Shown here: one piece after another, positions 1 through 5,649 of the stretch | How the letters are laid out: each line of letters opens with the position of its first letter | Numbering within the stretch: position 1 is the first letter of the stretch | Origin: Pirellulales bacterium | GTDB lineage: Bacteria > Planctomycetota > Planctomycetia > Pirellulales > Thermoguttaceae | DNA length: 9,264 bases | Reading direction: 5' to 3' | NCBI GenBank assembly: GCA_030605745.1 | Contig: JAUWHT010000277.1 | Span: forward strand, 1 to 9,264 | The notes under the pieces: generated by a model | What the model was told of the DNA's origin: nothing | Database searches by the model: none | What the model saw: the letters and a program-made list of their open reading frames with translations, nothing else | Position numbers and translations under genes: made by a program

Positions 1-216
1 GAGAACACGACCGGGTTCGTCGTTGAGCGTCCATTCTCGTCCCTCCTCCGTGATAACAGAGGAAGGATGGCGAATGTCGGTGTTCAAGGCGAGCCCGGTT
101 TGCTGTTCAATTGTCCACACATAGAAAAGGTTAGAGTCAGAAAATTCCAACGAGACTCGTCGGACGGAACTTGCATGATCGACTTCTTGCAACGTAACCC
201 CTTGCAATGAAACGTG
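1..216 (-). other. Partial open frame running off the left edge, function unknown
   Basis: On the minus strand the frame is open from just after an in-frame TAA (219-217) to base 1, about 72 codons, and continues beyond the window. It has no ATG near its beginning; TTG at 207 or 192 or GTG at 120 would be the only starts, so it may be the inner part of a gene that has lost its 5' end. The translation has a soluble, beta-rich look, with stretches such as VRRVSLEFSDSNLFYVWTI and GREWTLNDEPGRVL, and no membrane segment. I do not recognise the family. It lies downstream of the damaged toxin gene in the same orientation. The evidence for coding is only the open frame and the protein-like composition. 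Confidence 0.25.
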
Positions 217-306
217 TTACGGCACAAGGCCAGTTATGGAGAATCATCTACCAAATGTGCAATGCGCGTAGGCCACAAGGAGAAAAACGGGTAAACAGAA
301 ACACTC

Positions 307-573
307 TTAACATCCTAACTCTAACTGATCTCCAACTTTATAGCACATCCGATAAAAGTGGTCAATACCCCCCCTCCGCAGCCGGGAGAGTGGGCACCAG
401 GAAGTTTTGGTCGAAATGCACGCGCCGACACTCAAAAATCCGGCCAACAGCACAGTTGAGCAGGTATGAGAATACACATCAAGCCGAGGGCCAGCAACAT
501 CGCGTCGTACTTCAGCGTCCAACTGTTCCAGGTCCACCTCGGCCGAGGATAACACTATGACTCGATAGGCCAC
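307..573 (-). pseudogene. Truncated RelE/ParE-type toxin gene
   Basis: The first 27 or so residues (MAYRVIVLSSAEVDLEQLDA, then EVRRDV) match the N-terminal strand and first helix typical of RelE/ParE-superfamily toxins, which are normally about 85-100 residues. RelE members cleave mRNA on the ribosome and ParE members poison gyrase; this fragment cannot tell them apart. After the DV the sequence becomes cysteine-rich and shows none of the usual later features, such as the central strands with a YR[VI] motif or a C-terminal histidine/tyrosine. I see no alternative frame that restores them. The 88-codon length is therefore probably accidental, and the gene is likely 3'-truncated by a rearrangement near position 490. 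The start overlaps the end of the antitoxin gene by 19 bases, the usual antitoxin-first arrangement. A functional toxin is unlikely. Confidence 0.55.
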
Positions 574-752
574 CGCTTCAGTATCTCCCCGAAATCCTTG
601 TCCCGGTCGGCCAGGTCCTCGTCGTTGCGAATACGACGAATCTCCTCCAAGAACTCTGGATCATGTGCAGCCAGCCAATCCTCAAGATCATCGAGGCTTT
701 GCGCACTGAGCAGAACACTCTGAGGTATTTCCACGATATGCTGCTCTGACAT
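555..752 (-). CDS. Antitoxin of a RelE/ParE-type toxin-antitoxin pair
   Basis: This 65-residue acidic protein is the likely antitoxin of the operon. It has a short N-terminal part (MSEQHIVEIPQSVLLSAQ) followed by a DDLEDWLAAHDPEFLEEIRR segment and a charged tail ending LKRWPIES. The DDLEDWLAAHDPE-type motif is familiar from small planctomycete and cyanobacterial proteins encoded just before ParE/RelE toxins. The ATG at 752 is preceded by AAGGAGGA (771-764) on the minus strand, about 11 bases away, a strong Shine-Dalgarno. The toxin start at 573 overlaps this gene's 3' end. A promoter and palindrome lie directly upstream and suggest autoregulation. With the toxin apparently truncated, the antitoxin may now be an orphan. 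Role by family resemblance and context; no fold-level evidence. Confidence 0.7.
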   Translation of the reverse strand: MSEQHIVEIPQSVLLSAQSLDDLEDWLAAHDPEFLEEIRRIRNDEDLADRDKDFGEILKRWPIES

Positions 753-784
753 GGCTGAACCACTCCTCCTTCTTAGGACATGAC

Positions 785-802
785 TATACTATCAGTAGTA
801 TA
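785..802. promoter_or_regulatory. Palindromic operator-like site overlapping the -10 box
   Basis: TATACTA-TCAG-TAGTATA is a perfect 7-bp inverted repeat with a 4-base spacer. It covers the -10 hexamer of the antitoxin promoter and the start-site region. In type II toxin-antitoxin operons the antitoxin or the complex usually binds such a palindrome to repress its own promoter; that this antitoxin does so is inference. Confidence 0.5.
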
Positions 803-825
803 TCGCTGTATCGGCAGAATATCAA
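797..825 (-). promoter_or_regulatory. Sigma-70-like promoter of the toxin-antitoxin operon
   Basis: On the minus strand TTGATA (825-820) and TATACT (802-797) are separated by exactly 17 bases, close to the consensus for a housekeeping promoter. The predicted transcription start, near 790, lies about 40 bases before the antitoxin ATG and upstream of its strong Shine-Dalgarno. Position, orientation and spacing all fit. Confidence 0.6.
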
Positions 826-892
826 GGTGGCCTTTACGCGGCCCACCGGACGGTTAGGATAGTAGGAAGACAATCGGGCATAGTACCGTTCT

Positions 893-917
893 TGCCAATT
901 TTCAATTTGCAATTTCT
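893..917. repeat. Short AT-rich tandem repeat (CAATTTG-like)
   Basis: The sequence contains a degenerate run, CAATTTTCAATTTGCAATTT, with a period of 7-8 bases just before the Shine-Dalgarno of the 938-1669 gene. It is one of several short-period repeats in the intergenic spaces of this window and has no evident coding role. Confidence 0.45.
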
Positions 918-937
918 CCACACCCGAGGGTTATCCC

Positions 938-1669
938 ATGTGCAGTAACATCCTATGCGTCACGGCGGTTCTGCTGGGGATCGACGCCGGCTGGAGGCCG
1001 CTGCCCGGCGGCGGCGTGGAATACCTTATCCAGATCGAGCCGCACGTGCTCGCAACACTCGAATCGGGCACGCCGATCCAAAGCGATATCCCGCCGCAAG
1101 TTAAAGACGTTCGCGCCTACCGGATCACCGTGGGCAAGGAGCAATTGCCCAGGGAGCTTCCCGTGCCGGACAACGACTCGTCCGGCGAGACCAAACCCAC
1201 GGCCGGCAACCCGCCGGCCGATCCCTGGCTCCCGCCGTTCTCCACGCCGAGGATCAAGCCGGGATTCCCTGACGGTCCGTTGCTGCTGCCAGGTGCGTCG
1301 TCTGCCGGTTCGCCGCCGGTTCCCAACATTCTCAGCCCCGACCCGACCGGCAAGCCGATCGCCGAGCGACAGGCGGTTTATGTGGCTCCGGCCGATACAA
1401 CACCGGAACCCGTGTCAGAATCCGCCTTTGATTCACCCAGCGATTTCGGGCCGCTGCAAGACGAACGCGCCAAACCATGGCCAGTTCTGACAGTAACCCT
1501 GTTGGGGTTGTTCGCTTCCCTAGGGGGCAACGCATTTCTTCTCTGGGTCGCCGTCGGCCTCCGCAACCGTTGTCGGGCGCTGCTGAAAGGGACGAACGAC
1601 CTGCCGCCCCAGGCGAACCAAGTACACAACCAGGCCGACGATCACCGCCACGATTGCAAGCCGCTTTAG
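938..1669 (+). CDS. Conserved planctomycete-type membrane protein with proline-rich middle
   Basis: This is a 243-residue protein of unknown function. The N-terminal part has a short hydrophobic start (ILCVTAVLLGIDAG) followed by a conserved-looking block, GWRPLPGGGVEYLIQIEP and SDIPPQVKDVRAYRITVG, which I recognise as recurring in hypothetical proteins of Pirellula-like planctomycetes. Residues about 55-180 are rich in proline, glycine and serine and probably disordered. A single membrane helix follows at about 182-206 (VLTVTLLGLFASLGGNAFLL), then basic residues (RNRCR) and a short polar tail. The layout suggests a single-pass protein with most of its chain on one side of a membrane. GAGGG (926-930) lies 7 bases before the ATG and supports the start. 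It stands alone: the antitoxin operon diverges from it and a repeat-rich gap follows. The last 25-30 residues (QANQVHNQADDHRHD) look less conserved in character and may be variable. Confidence 0.7.
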   Translation: MCSNILCVTAVLLGIDAGWRPLPGGGVEYLIQIEPHVLATLESGTPIQSDIPPQVKDVRAYRITVGKEQLPRELPVPDNDSSGETKPTAGNPPADPWLPPFSTPRIKPGFPDGPLLLPGASSAGSPPVPNILSPDPTGKPIAERQAVYVAPADTTPEPVSESAFDSPSDFGPLQDERAKPWPVLTVTLLGLFASLGGNAFLLWVAVGLRNRCRALLKGTNDLPPQANQVHNQADDHRHDCKPL

Positions 1670-1760
1670 CCTGGTCAAGATCAAGAGAGAAATAAGGCTG
1701 TTTGGCAACCTCGAACGACCGCGAGAAGGTGATTCTAGATTCGGGGTGGTTGACAGGACT

Positions 1761-1782
1761 GTAACGCTGGCGTCCCGCCGGC
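1761..1782. repeat. Dispersed GCCGGC-type repeat, copy 1
   Basis: This 22-base unit begins GTAACGCTGGCG and ends TCCCGCCGGC. An inverted copy with one mismatch (21 of 22) lies at 8393-8414. The unit holds a potential short stem between its GC-rich ends. Such GC-rich intergenic units are common in planctomycete genomes; no function is known to me. Confidence 0.55.
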
Positions 1783-1796
1783 CATGTTGTGCCGGC

Positions 1797-1825
1797 AGTG
1801 GCACAGGCTTCCAGCCTGTGCCACT
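1797..1825. repeat. Perfect 12-bp hairpin (REP-like palindrome)
   Basis: AGTGGCACAGGC and GCCTGTGCCACT are exact inverted repeats around a 5-base loop (TTCCA). The arrangement CACAGGCTTCCAGCCTGTG recurs in many planctomycete-type sequences as a dispersed palindrome. No U-tract follows, so a rho-independent terminator is unlikely, although it might shield the 3' end of the preceding transcript. Confidence 0.6.
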
Positions 1826-1832
1826 CAGTTGC

Positions 1833-1861
1833 TTGACACTCGAAACATGATCTGATAAAAT
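1833..1861 (+). promoter_or_regulatory. Promoter-like sequence without a clear target gene
   Basis: TTGACA (1833-1838) and TAAAAT (1856-1861) are spaced by exactly 17 bases, with 11 of 12 consensus positions matched. The predicted start would fall at about 1868, on an ATG that opens a 44-codon unrecognised frame, so any message would be leaderless. The next recognisable gene starts 340 bases further on, with the MITE-like element in between. Confidence 0.4.
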
Positions 1862-2010
1862 AGTTACATGATGAAAGTCTCCACCATCCACTGCCCCATC
1901 CGGCGTCTTGGTACGCCCGTCGACGATGATGCCCGCTGCACCGGGACATCGCTGCATGAGGCGTACCCGACAACTCACCTAGTTGTGGGAAGGGGGGGGT
2001 AGCTCTCTTA

Positions 2011-2131
2011 GAACGTGTTTTGAAATTCCCTCCCAAGCCACGAACTGGTAGGTTTTGAGAGTGCTAGCAGGAGGTTGAATCCGGCCTTTTGTTGCTGGAA
2101 GACGATTCTCCAGGAATTTCAAAACACGTTC
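2011..2131. mobile_element. 121-bp MITE-like element with TTA target duplication
   Basis: The ends are a perfect 19-bp inverted repeat, GAACGTGTTTTGAAATTCC at 2011-2029 and its complement at 2113-2131. They are flanked on both sides by TTA (2008-2010 and 2132-2134), or read alternatively as CTTAG at each end. There is no open frame for a transposase in the 83 bases inside. Terminal repeats of this length with a 3-bp TNA-type duplication fit a non-autonomous relative of an IS5-family element, but the parent family is inference. It inserted about 70 bases before the start of the GH95-like gene. Confidence 0.65.
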
Positions 2132-2203
2132 TTAGGCGGGCGCGGCAACTCTTCGGCTCCCATGCGCGCCGGGGCTCCACGGTTACAGAAGAGCTAACAG
2201 GGA

Positions 2204-4663
2204 ATGCAAAGCATGCCTACAGATAGTATGCCTACTCGACAGACAGTTTCCTACCTCATCCTTTGTCAATTGGCCGTCGCGTTGTCCACTTTGACAGGGG
2301 CTTCAACGTCTGCTGGCGCAGAGGCGGGCAGGAACCTGCCTCCAGACCCGTACGACGCGCTGAAGTTGCAGAACGACATGCTGGGCGTGAGGGTCTGGGG
2401 ACCGGCAACCAAGCCGACGCTGTCGGTGGGAAGATCCGACATCTGGGACCGGCGCTGGTTCGCCCAGCGGCAGCCGCTTATCACGATGGCCAGGATCCGC
2501 GAACTGGCCATGGCCAACCGATTGGTCGAGGTTGCCAGGACGTCTAATGACGGTACGACCTATCCGCTGTATTGCAAATATGACTTTCCCTGCCCCAAGC
2601 CCGGAGCGCAACTGGTCCTGGGCACGCCGTTCGCTACCAGCGTCCGCATGGTGCCCGAAGACCGGCAAGGCGTCCGGCTGCTAATTGAGGGAAACGGCAA
2701 GCGGCTTGCCGCCCACGTGTGGGTTGCGGTGGCACGTCCTTTGGTGGTCGTGGAATTTGAAGCCGAGGGCCTCGCGCCCCAAGACCTATGGCTGCGGGTG
2801 TATCGCCATCGCGACACGATCGTGCCTGGGGAGCCGACCAGTCCCACTCTCGGCGGTCGGCCATCGGCAAGGGATTTCCAGCAGATGACCCCGCCGCTGG
2901 CCCATCAGGCGGACGACAAGTGGGGCATCATCCAGGAGTTCTCCGCAGAGTCCACTTTCCCCGATGGATTTCTCGTCGCTGCTGTCGCCACTGCGATCGG
3001 TGCCGAGCCGTCGATCGAGTGCCGCCAGGACGAGAAGGGGCTCGGTACGCCGCTGTGGGCCCAGCGCGAAGGACGCTTCGGCCACGGCGTGACTAAACGC
3101 TACACGCCGATCAACGAGGCCGTCGGCGCGGCGGCAACGGCCACCTTCGGCGAGTTACCCCGGTCGTTTGCCGTGGTGTTCACGATCGCCACGACCCAGG
3201 ACGGGCCTGATCCGCGCCGCGTGGCCACCGAGGCATTGGATCAGGTCCGAACGCTGGGATTGGAGGGACTGCACCGTGAGCAGTCGGAAGCACTTCGGCG
3301 CGGGCAGCGGAAGCTCATCGCCAGGGCGCTTGTGGACGGGCAGACCCAATTGGCTGCCCCGGCGGTCGTGCTGCCCAGTTTGCGGCGTCCCAACGGCTAC
3401 TACGGCGACGTGCCGCTGTGCAGCGTGGGCAGCACGAAGTTCTGCTTCCAGGACGCCGGTCTATGGCACTCCGATTTCCACCTCAACGAGATCCGCGCAG
3501 AGAATATGGTCACGTTGGGCCAGTTCGAGGAGATGCTGCCCTACTGCCGGATGATCCACACCCTGTTGCCGCAAGCCCGGCAGAACGCCCACGACGTCTA
3601 TGATCTACCCGGCGCAATGTATCCCCTTGTGCATTTTCCACTGCGTTGCCGCAGCGTGACATACACGAGCCTGACCTGGGAACAGGACATGGGACTGAAT
3701 GGCCTAGTGAGCAAGCCGCTGTGGCTGTATTATCGCTACACGGGTGACAAGGACTTCCTGCGCGATGTGGGTTACCCGGTCCTGCGGGAGTGCGCACGCT
3801 TCATGGCCGCCTACCTGCGGGAGGAAGAGGACGGACGGTTGCACATCGTGCCGAGCGTATCGCCGGAGCACTGGGGGTTGACGGCCGGCTTCAAGCGGAA
3901 CCGGGACTGCACCTCAGCGCTGACGTTGACCCGATACTTGCTCCGCTCGGCCGCCGCTGCCGCGGAGGTTCTGGGCCAGGATTCGCAGGAAGCAGCCGCA
4001 TGGAAGGTAGCCGCTGAGCGTCTGGCGCCCTATCCCACCTTCCAGACGCCCGAGGGACCCGTCTGGGTCGACGTGCTGGGGGCCCCGCCCATCGAGTACA
4101 ACATCCCGGTCCCACTGACGCCGGTTTTCTGGGGTGATCACGTCGGTCTGGACTCGTCCGCTGAGACGATCGCCTTGGCCAAGCGGACGCTGGACCAAAT
4201 CCGGGTGTGGAATCCGCACCGCGGCTACCTGAATTCCTGCGTGCATCCGCGATTGGGGATATTGCGGTCTGGGGCCGGCCTGGGACCGGATAACGTCCTG
4301 CTCACCCACCACCTGGGGATCACGCAGCCGGGGGGCGGCCTTGGACCGGAGAACTTCCTGCTCTCCTACCAGTCGATCCATATTTTCCCGGCTCTCCCGG
4401 CCGACGCCGAAATCGTCATGGAGAACTTCGCCGCCGAAGGCGGCTTCCGCGTCTGTGCCAAGCGCACCACGAAGCAAGAGGTTCGGGATGTCCGCATCCG
4501 GAGCAACTTGGGCCAGCCGTGCCGCCTGGCTAATCCCTGGCACGGACGGGCAGTCCGGGTAACCACTGCCGATGGCGCACAGGTCGTGCAAACCCAGGGG
4601 CCGCAATCCCACGTGACGTTCGATACCCGTCCGGGCGAGACCTACGTAGTGGAGCCCCTCTGA
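2204..4663 (+). CDS. Secreted GH95-like (alpha/alpha)6 glycoside hydrolase
   Basis: The protein has 819 residues and is probably an exported glycosidase. An N-terminal signal peptide is seen (about residues 10-38, with LILCQLAVALSTLTGAS and a likely cut after AGAEA). Next comes a beta-sandwich-like domain (about 40-330) with the SVGRSDIWDRRW motif, and an alpha/alpha-toroid catalytic region (about 380-735). A C-terminal beta part follows (736-819) after SIHIFPALP, which mirrors the LLPALP segment of GH95. GH95 enzymes cleave alpha-L-fucosides or alpha-L-galactosides. Known anchors here are DFHLNEI (Asn428) and VPSVSPEHWG (Glu555), matching the GH95 HLNIN and SPE motifs; the second Asn of the HLNIN motif is not present. 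Residues 684-703 and 704-723 are a diverged tandem duplication. Starts at 2213 and 2228 are alternatives; AGGGA sits 9 bases before 2213 but abuts 2204, so 2213 is quite possible. GH95-like is the best guess; a distant uncharacterised six-hairpin family is the main alternative. Confidence 0.7.
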   Translation: MQSMPTDSMPTRQTVSYLILCQLAVALSTLTGASTSAGAEAGRNLPPDPYDALKLQNDMLGVRVWGPATKPTLSVGRSDIWDRRWFAQRQPLITMARIRELAMANRLVEVARTSNDGTTYPLYCKYDFPCPKPGAQLVLGTPFATSVRMVPEDRQGVRLLIEGNGKRLAAHVWVAVARPLVVVEFEAEGLAPQDLWLRVYRHRDTIVPGEPTSPTLGGRPSARDFQQMTPPLAHQADDKWGIIQEFSAESTFPDGFLVAAVATAIGAEPSIECRQDEKGLGTPLWAQREGRFGHGVTKRYTPINEAVGAAATATFGELPRSFAVVFTIATTQDGPDPRRVATEALDQVRTLGLEGLHREQSEALRRGQRKLIARALVDGQTQLAAPAVVLPSLRRPNGYYGDVPLCSVGSTKFCFQDAGLWHSDFHLNEIRAENMVTLGQFEEMLPYCRMIHTLLPQARQNAHDVYDLPGAMYPLVHFPLRCRSVTYTSLTWEQDMGLNGLVSKPLWLYYRYTGDKDFLRDVGYPVLRECARFMAAYLREEEDGRLHIVPSVSPEHWGLTAGFKRNRDCTSALTLTRYLLRSAAAAAEVLGQDSQEAAAWKVAAERLAPYPTFQTPEGPVWVDVLGAPPIEYNIPVPLTPVFWGDHVGLDSSAETIALAKRTLDQIRVWNPHRGYLNSCVHPRLGILRSGAGLGPDNVLLTHHLGITQPGGGLGPENFLLSYQSIHIFPALPADAEIVMENFAAEGGFRVCAKRTTKQEVRDVRIRSNLGQPCRLANPWHGRAVRVTTADGAQVVQTQGPQSHVTFDTRPGETYVVEPL
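4253..4372 (+). repeat. 60-bp tandem duplication inside the GH95-like gene
   Basis: Two adjacent 60-base units (4253-4312, 4313-4372) encode LGILRSGAGLGPDNVLLTHH and LGITQPGGGLGPENFLLSYQ. Long stretches such as GACCGGANAACNTCCTGCTC are shared at exactly 60-base spacing. It is in frame and sits just before the SIHIFPALP segment. Confidence 0.8.
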
Positions 4664-4735
4664 TTCGGGCTTTGGGATCAAACCGGCGTTAGGCGTTAGG
4701 GAAACTCTTGGGGTCAGAGAAAGCGCCGGGATAAA

Positions 4736-4812
4736 CCGGCATGGAGTTGCGAATGAGAGAGTCGTACGGGAAAGGTCTAGCGAACCATCCCGGCCCCGAG
4801 CCGTACGCTGGC
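4736..4812 (+). mobile_element. Group II intron-like remnant, copy 1
   Basis: From CCGGC-ATGGAG onward the translation MELRMRESYGKGLANHPGPE resembles the short reading frame often seen upstream of the reverse-transcriptase gene in bacterial group II introns (typically ...RESYGEGLA.H.GPES...). Positions 4736-4774 recur at 8150-8188 with one mismatch. The resemblance ends near 4812, where recombinase-like sequence on the other strand begins. An inverted repeat CGTACGG/CCGTACG (4763-4769, 4801-4807) lies inside. No reverse transcriptase, domain V hairpin or intron end is visible, so only a scrap remains. The assignment rests on recall of the motif. Confidence 0.45.
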
Positions 4813-5460
4813 GGTGGCGAACATCAGCAGCACGCCAACGGCCTTCTTCTTCAGCACCACCCTCATCTGGTTCAGCCCCGGGCGGTCGCTCTTATAGCCG
4901 CGAATTGCGAGCTCTCATCCCCGCCGCCTGCAGCGGGAGATTTCTTCCCACATTACATCGACCAACCACTGTTGTTCCCCAGCAGGGAAGGTGGTCAGAA
5001 TCGTCCTTTCAACTGGCCAAGTGGGAAGATCGACTACATCATGCTCAGTGGGCTGTCGTGTTCGCCCAACCAACTCTACTACATGCCGACCAAGACGGGC
5101 ATTCCCGACGAAGACAAGGCGGAGATCCGCAAGTGGCTGGATTGGGGGCGGAAAAACATTGCCTACCTGAAAGTCCGCAAAGACCTGCCCGACTGGCCCG
5201 CCGCGGGCAAGGTCGACGGTTCTGCACACATTTGCACCGATCGGGGGCTGATCTTCCTGTTTAATCCTGGGAAGAGCCCTCTGTCCGGGCAGTTCGCCCT
5301 GACTGATCAGAGCATCGGCCTGAAGGCCAAGGGAACATTCCAGATAACCCAGGAGTACCTCAAGTCGGATCGGACCGTCAAAGCCCCGCATGGAGAAACC
5401 GTTCGTTGGCAGATCCCGGGCGAGACGGCCGTGATCCTTAACGTCAAGCCCGTGAAATAA
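4741..5460 (+). pseudogene. 3' remnant of a clan GH-D-like glycoside hydrolase gene
   Basis: The open frame of 239 codons is a chimera. Residues 1-24 are read from the group II intron-like remnant. Residues 25-58 are the reverse-strand reading of the recombinase fragment. Only from about residue 63 (FFPHYIDQPLLFPSREGG) does the sequence look like real protein. That part runs through NWPSGKIDYIMLSGLSCSPN, PTKTGIPDEDKAEIRKWLDW, GRKNIAYLKVRKDLPDWP and ends GETAVILNVKPVK. It has the look of the end of a glycoside hydrolase TIM barrel followed by a C-terminal beta-sandwich (GSAHICTDRGLIFLFNPGKS), as in clan GH-D enzymes such as GH36. The signal peptide, the N-terminal domain and the catalytic aspartates are all missing. 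It was probably a homologous neighbour of the 5650-8226 gene that lost its 5' part when mobile DNA invaded. The retained stretch is long and free of stops, so the damage may be recent. Confidence 0.55.
4813..4914 (-). pseudogene. Serine site-specific recombinase fragment
   Basis: The minus-strand frame, opening after a TGA at 4917-4915, reads ELAIRGYKSDRPGLNQM and then RVVLKKKAVGVLLMFAT. The DRPGLNQM...LKK...V.VLL...AT pattern is that of the resolvase-type catalytic domain, where the DRP(G/E)L segment precedes a helix and the strand leading to the R-LSR motif. The match breaks off near 4813, where the residues become the reverse reading of the intron-like remnant, before the expected arginine-rich R-L-R motif. 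About 34 of the several hundred residues of such an enzyme remain. No Shine-Dalgarno or start is seen. Confidence 0.4.
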
Positions 5461-5469
5461 ATGATAATG

Positions 5470-5545
5470 AGGGTTCAGGGTTCAGGGTTCAGGACTTCGC
5501 CGCAAGACACTATTCCGTAATCCTAAACCTTGAACCCTGAACCCT
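5470..5545. repeat. TTCAGGG heptad repeat forming a large inverted repeat
   Basis: The left arm (5470-5493) is AGGGTTC repeated about three times. The right arm (5522-5545) is its complement, TGAACCC-type repeats, with 22 of 24 bases matching and a 28-base spacer. Transcribed, it could fold into a 24-bp stem. It lies directly after the stop of the broken glycosidase and 104 bases before the next start, so it may end transcription or stabilise a 3' end; that is inference. Confidence 0.65.
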
Positions 5546-5619
5546 TTGGTTGCGGCTCTGCCGCGCCAAGCAATCCGTGGTCAAGTCCTTGCTCGTGGTA
5601 CTATGTGCGCAATAACCAT

Positions 5620-5649
5620 CAATCCGAAATCCCAAATCTAAGGTTTGCC
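5620..5649 (+). promoter_or_regulatory. Leader of the GH36-like gene with Shine-Dalgarno and short repeat
   Basis: A short AATCCGAAATCCCAAATCT repeat is followed by TAAGG (5639-5643), 6 bases before the ATG at 5650. This ribosome binding site decides the start: the longer frame opening at 5530 begins inside the inverted-repeat arm and lacks a signal peptide at its beginning. Confidence 0.5.

Larger units (their letters stand above)
1670..2203. other. 534-bp gene-poor gap with repeats and a MITE-like element
   Basis: I see no convincing gene here. The gap contains a GCCGGC-type dispersed repeat (1761-1782), a perfect 12-bp hairpin (1797-1825), an isolated promoter-like sequence (1833-1861), a G-tract near 1992-1999 and the inverted-repeat element at 2011-2131. 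The 44-codon plus-strand frame from 1868 to 2002 directly after the promoter-like sequence is not recognisable as a protein family. A minus-strand frame (1978 down to 1520) crosses most of the left half and is discussed under findings. Confidence 0.6.

Noticed and set aside
207..560. Plus-strand open frame of 117 codons opposite the toxin region
   Set aside because: It has no family resemblance or good start site and lies antisense to the toxin start, which has operon context.
1332..2036. Minus-strand open frame (234 codons) across the 938-1669 gene and the repeat gap
   Set aside because: It runs through palindromic repeats and the MITE edge and has no protein-like pattern.
3914..4681. Minus-strand open frame (255 codons) under the GH95-like gene
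   Set aside because: It shadows a recognisable catalytic region; the composition is typical of antisense frames in GC-rich DNA.
4797..4812. Possible group II intron domain V (GAGCCGTACG)
   Set aside because: The required GAAA-type loop and closing CGTACGGTTC strand are absent; only an inverted partner upstream (4763-4769) exists in the wrong order.
5470..5545. Possible CRISPR array
   Set aside because: The units are 7 bases long, contiguous and without spacers; no cas genes are present.
5530..5649. Upstream start at 5530 for the GH36-like protein
   Set aside because: It would begin inside the heptad inverted repeat and place 40 unrelated residues before a clear signal peptide; the ATG at 5650 has its own Shine-Dalgarno.
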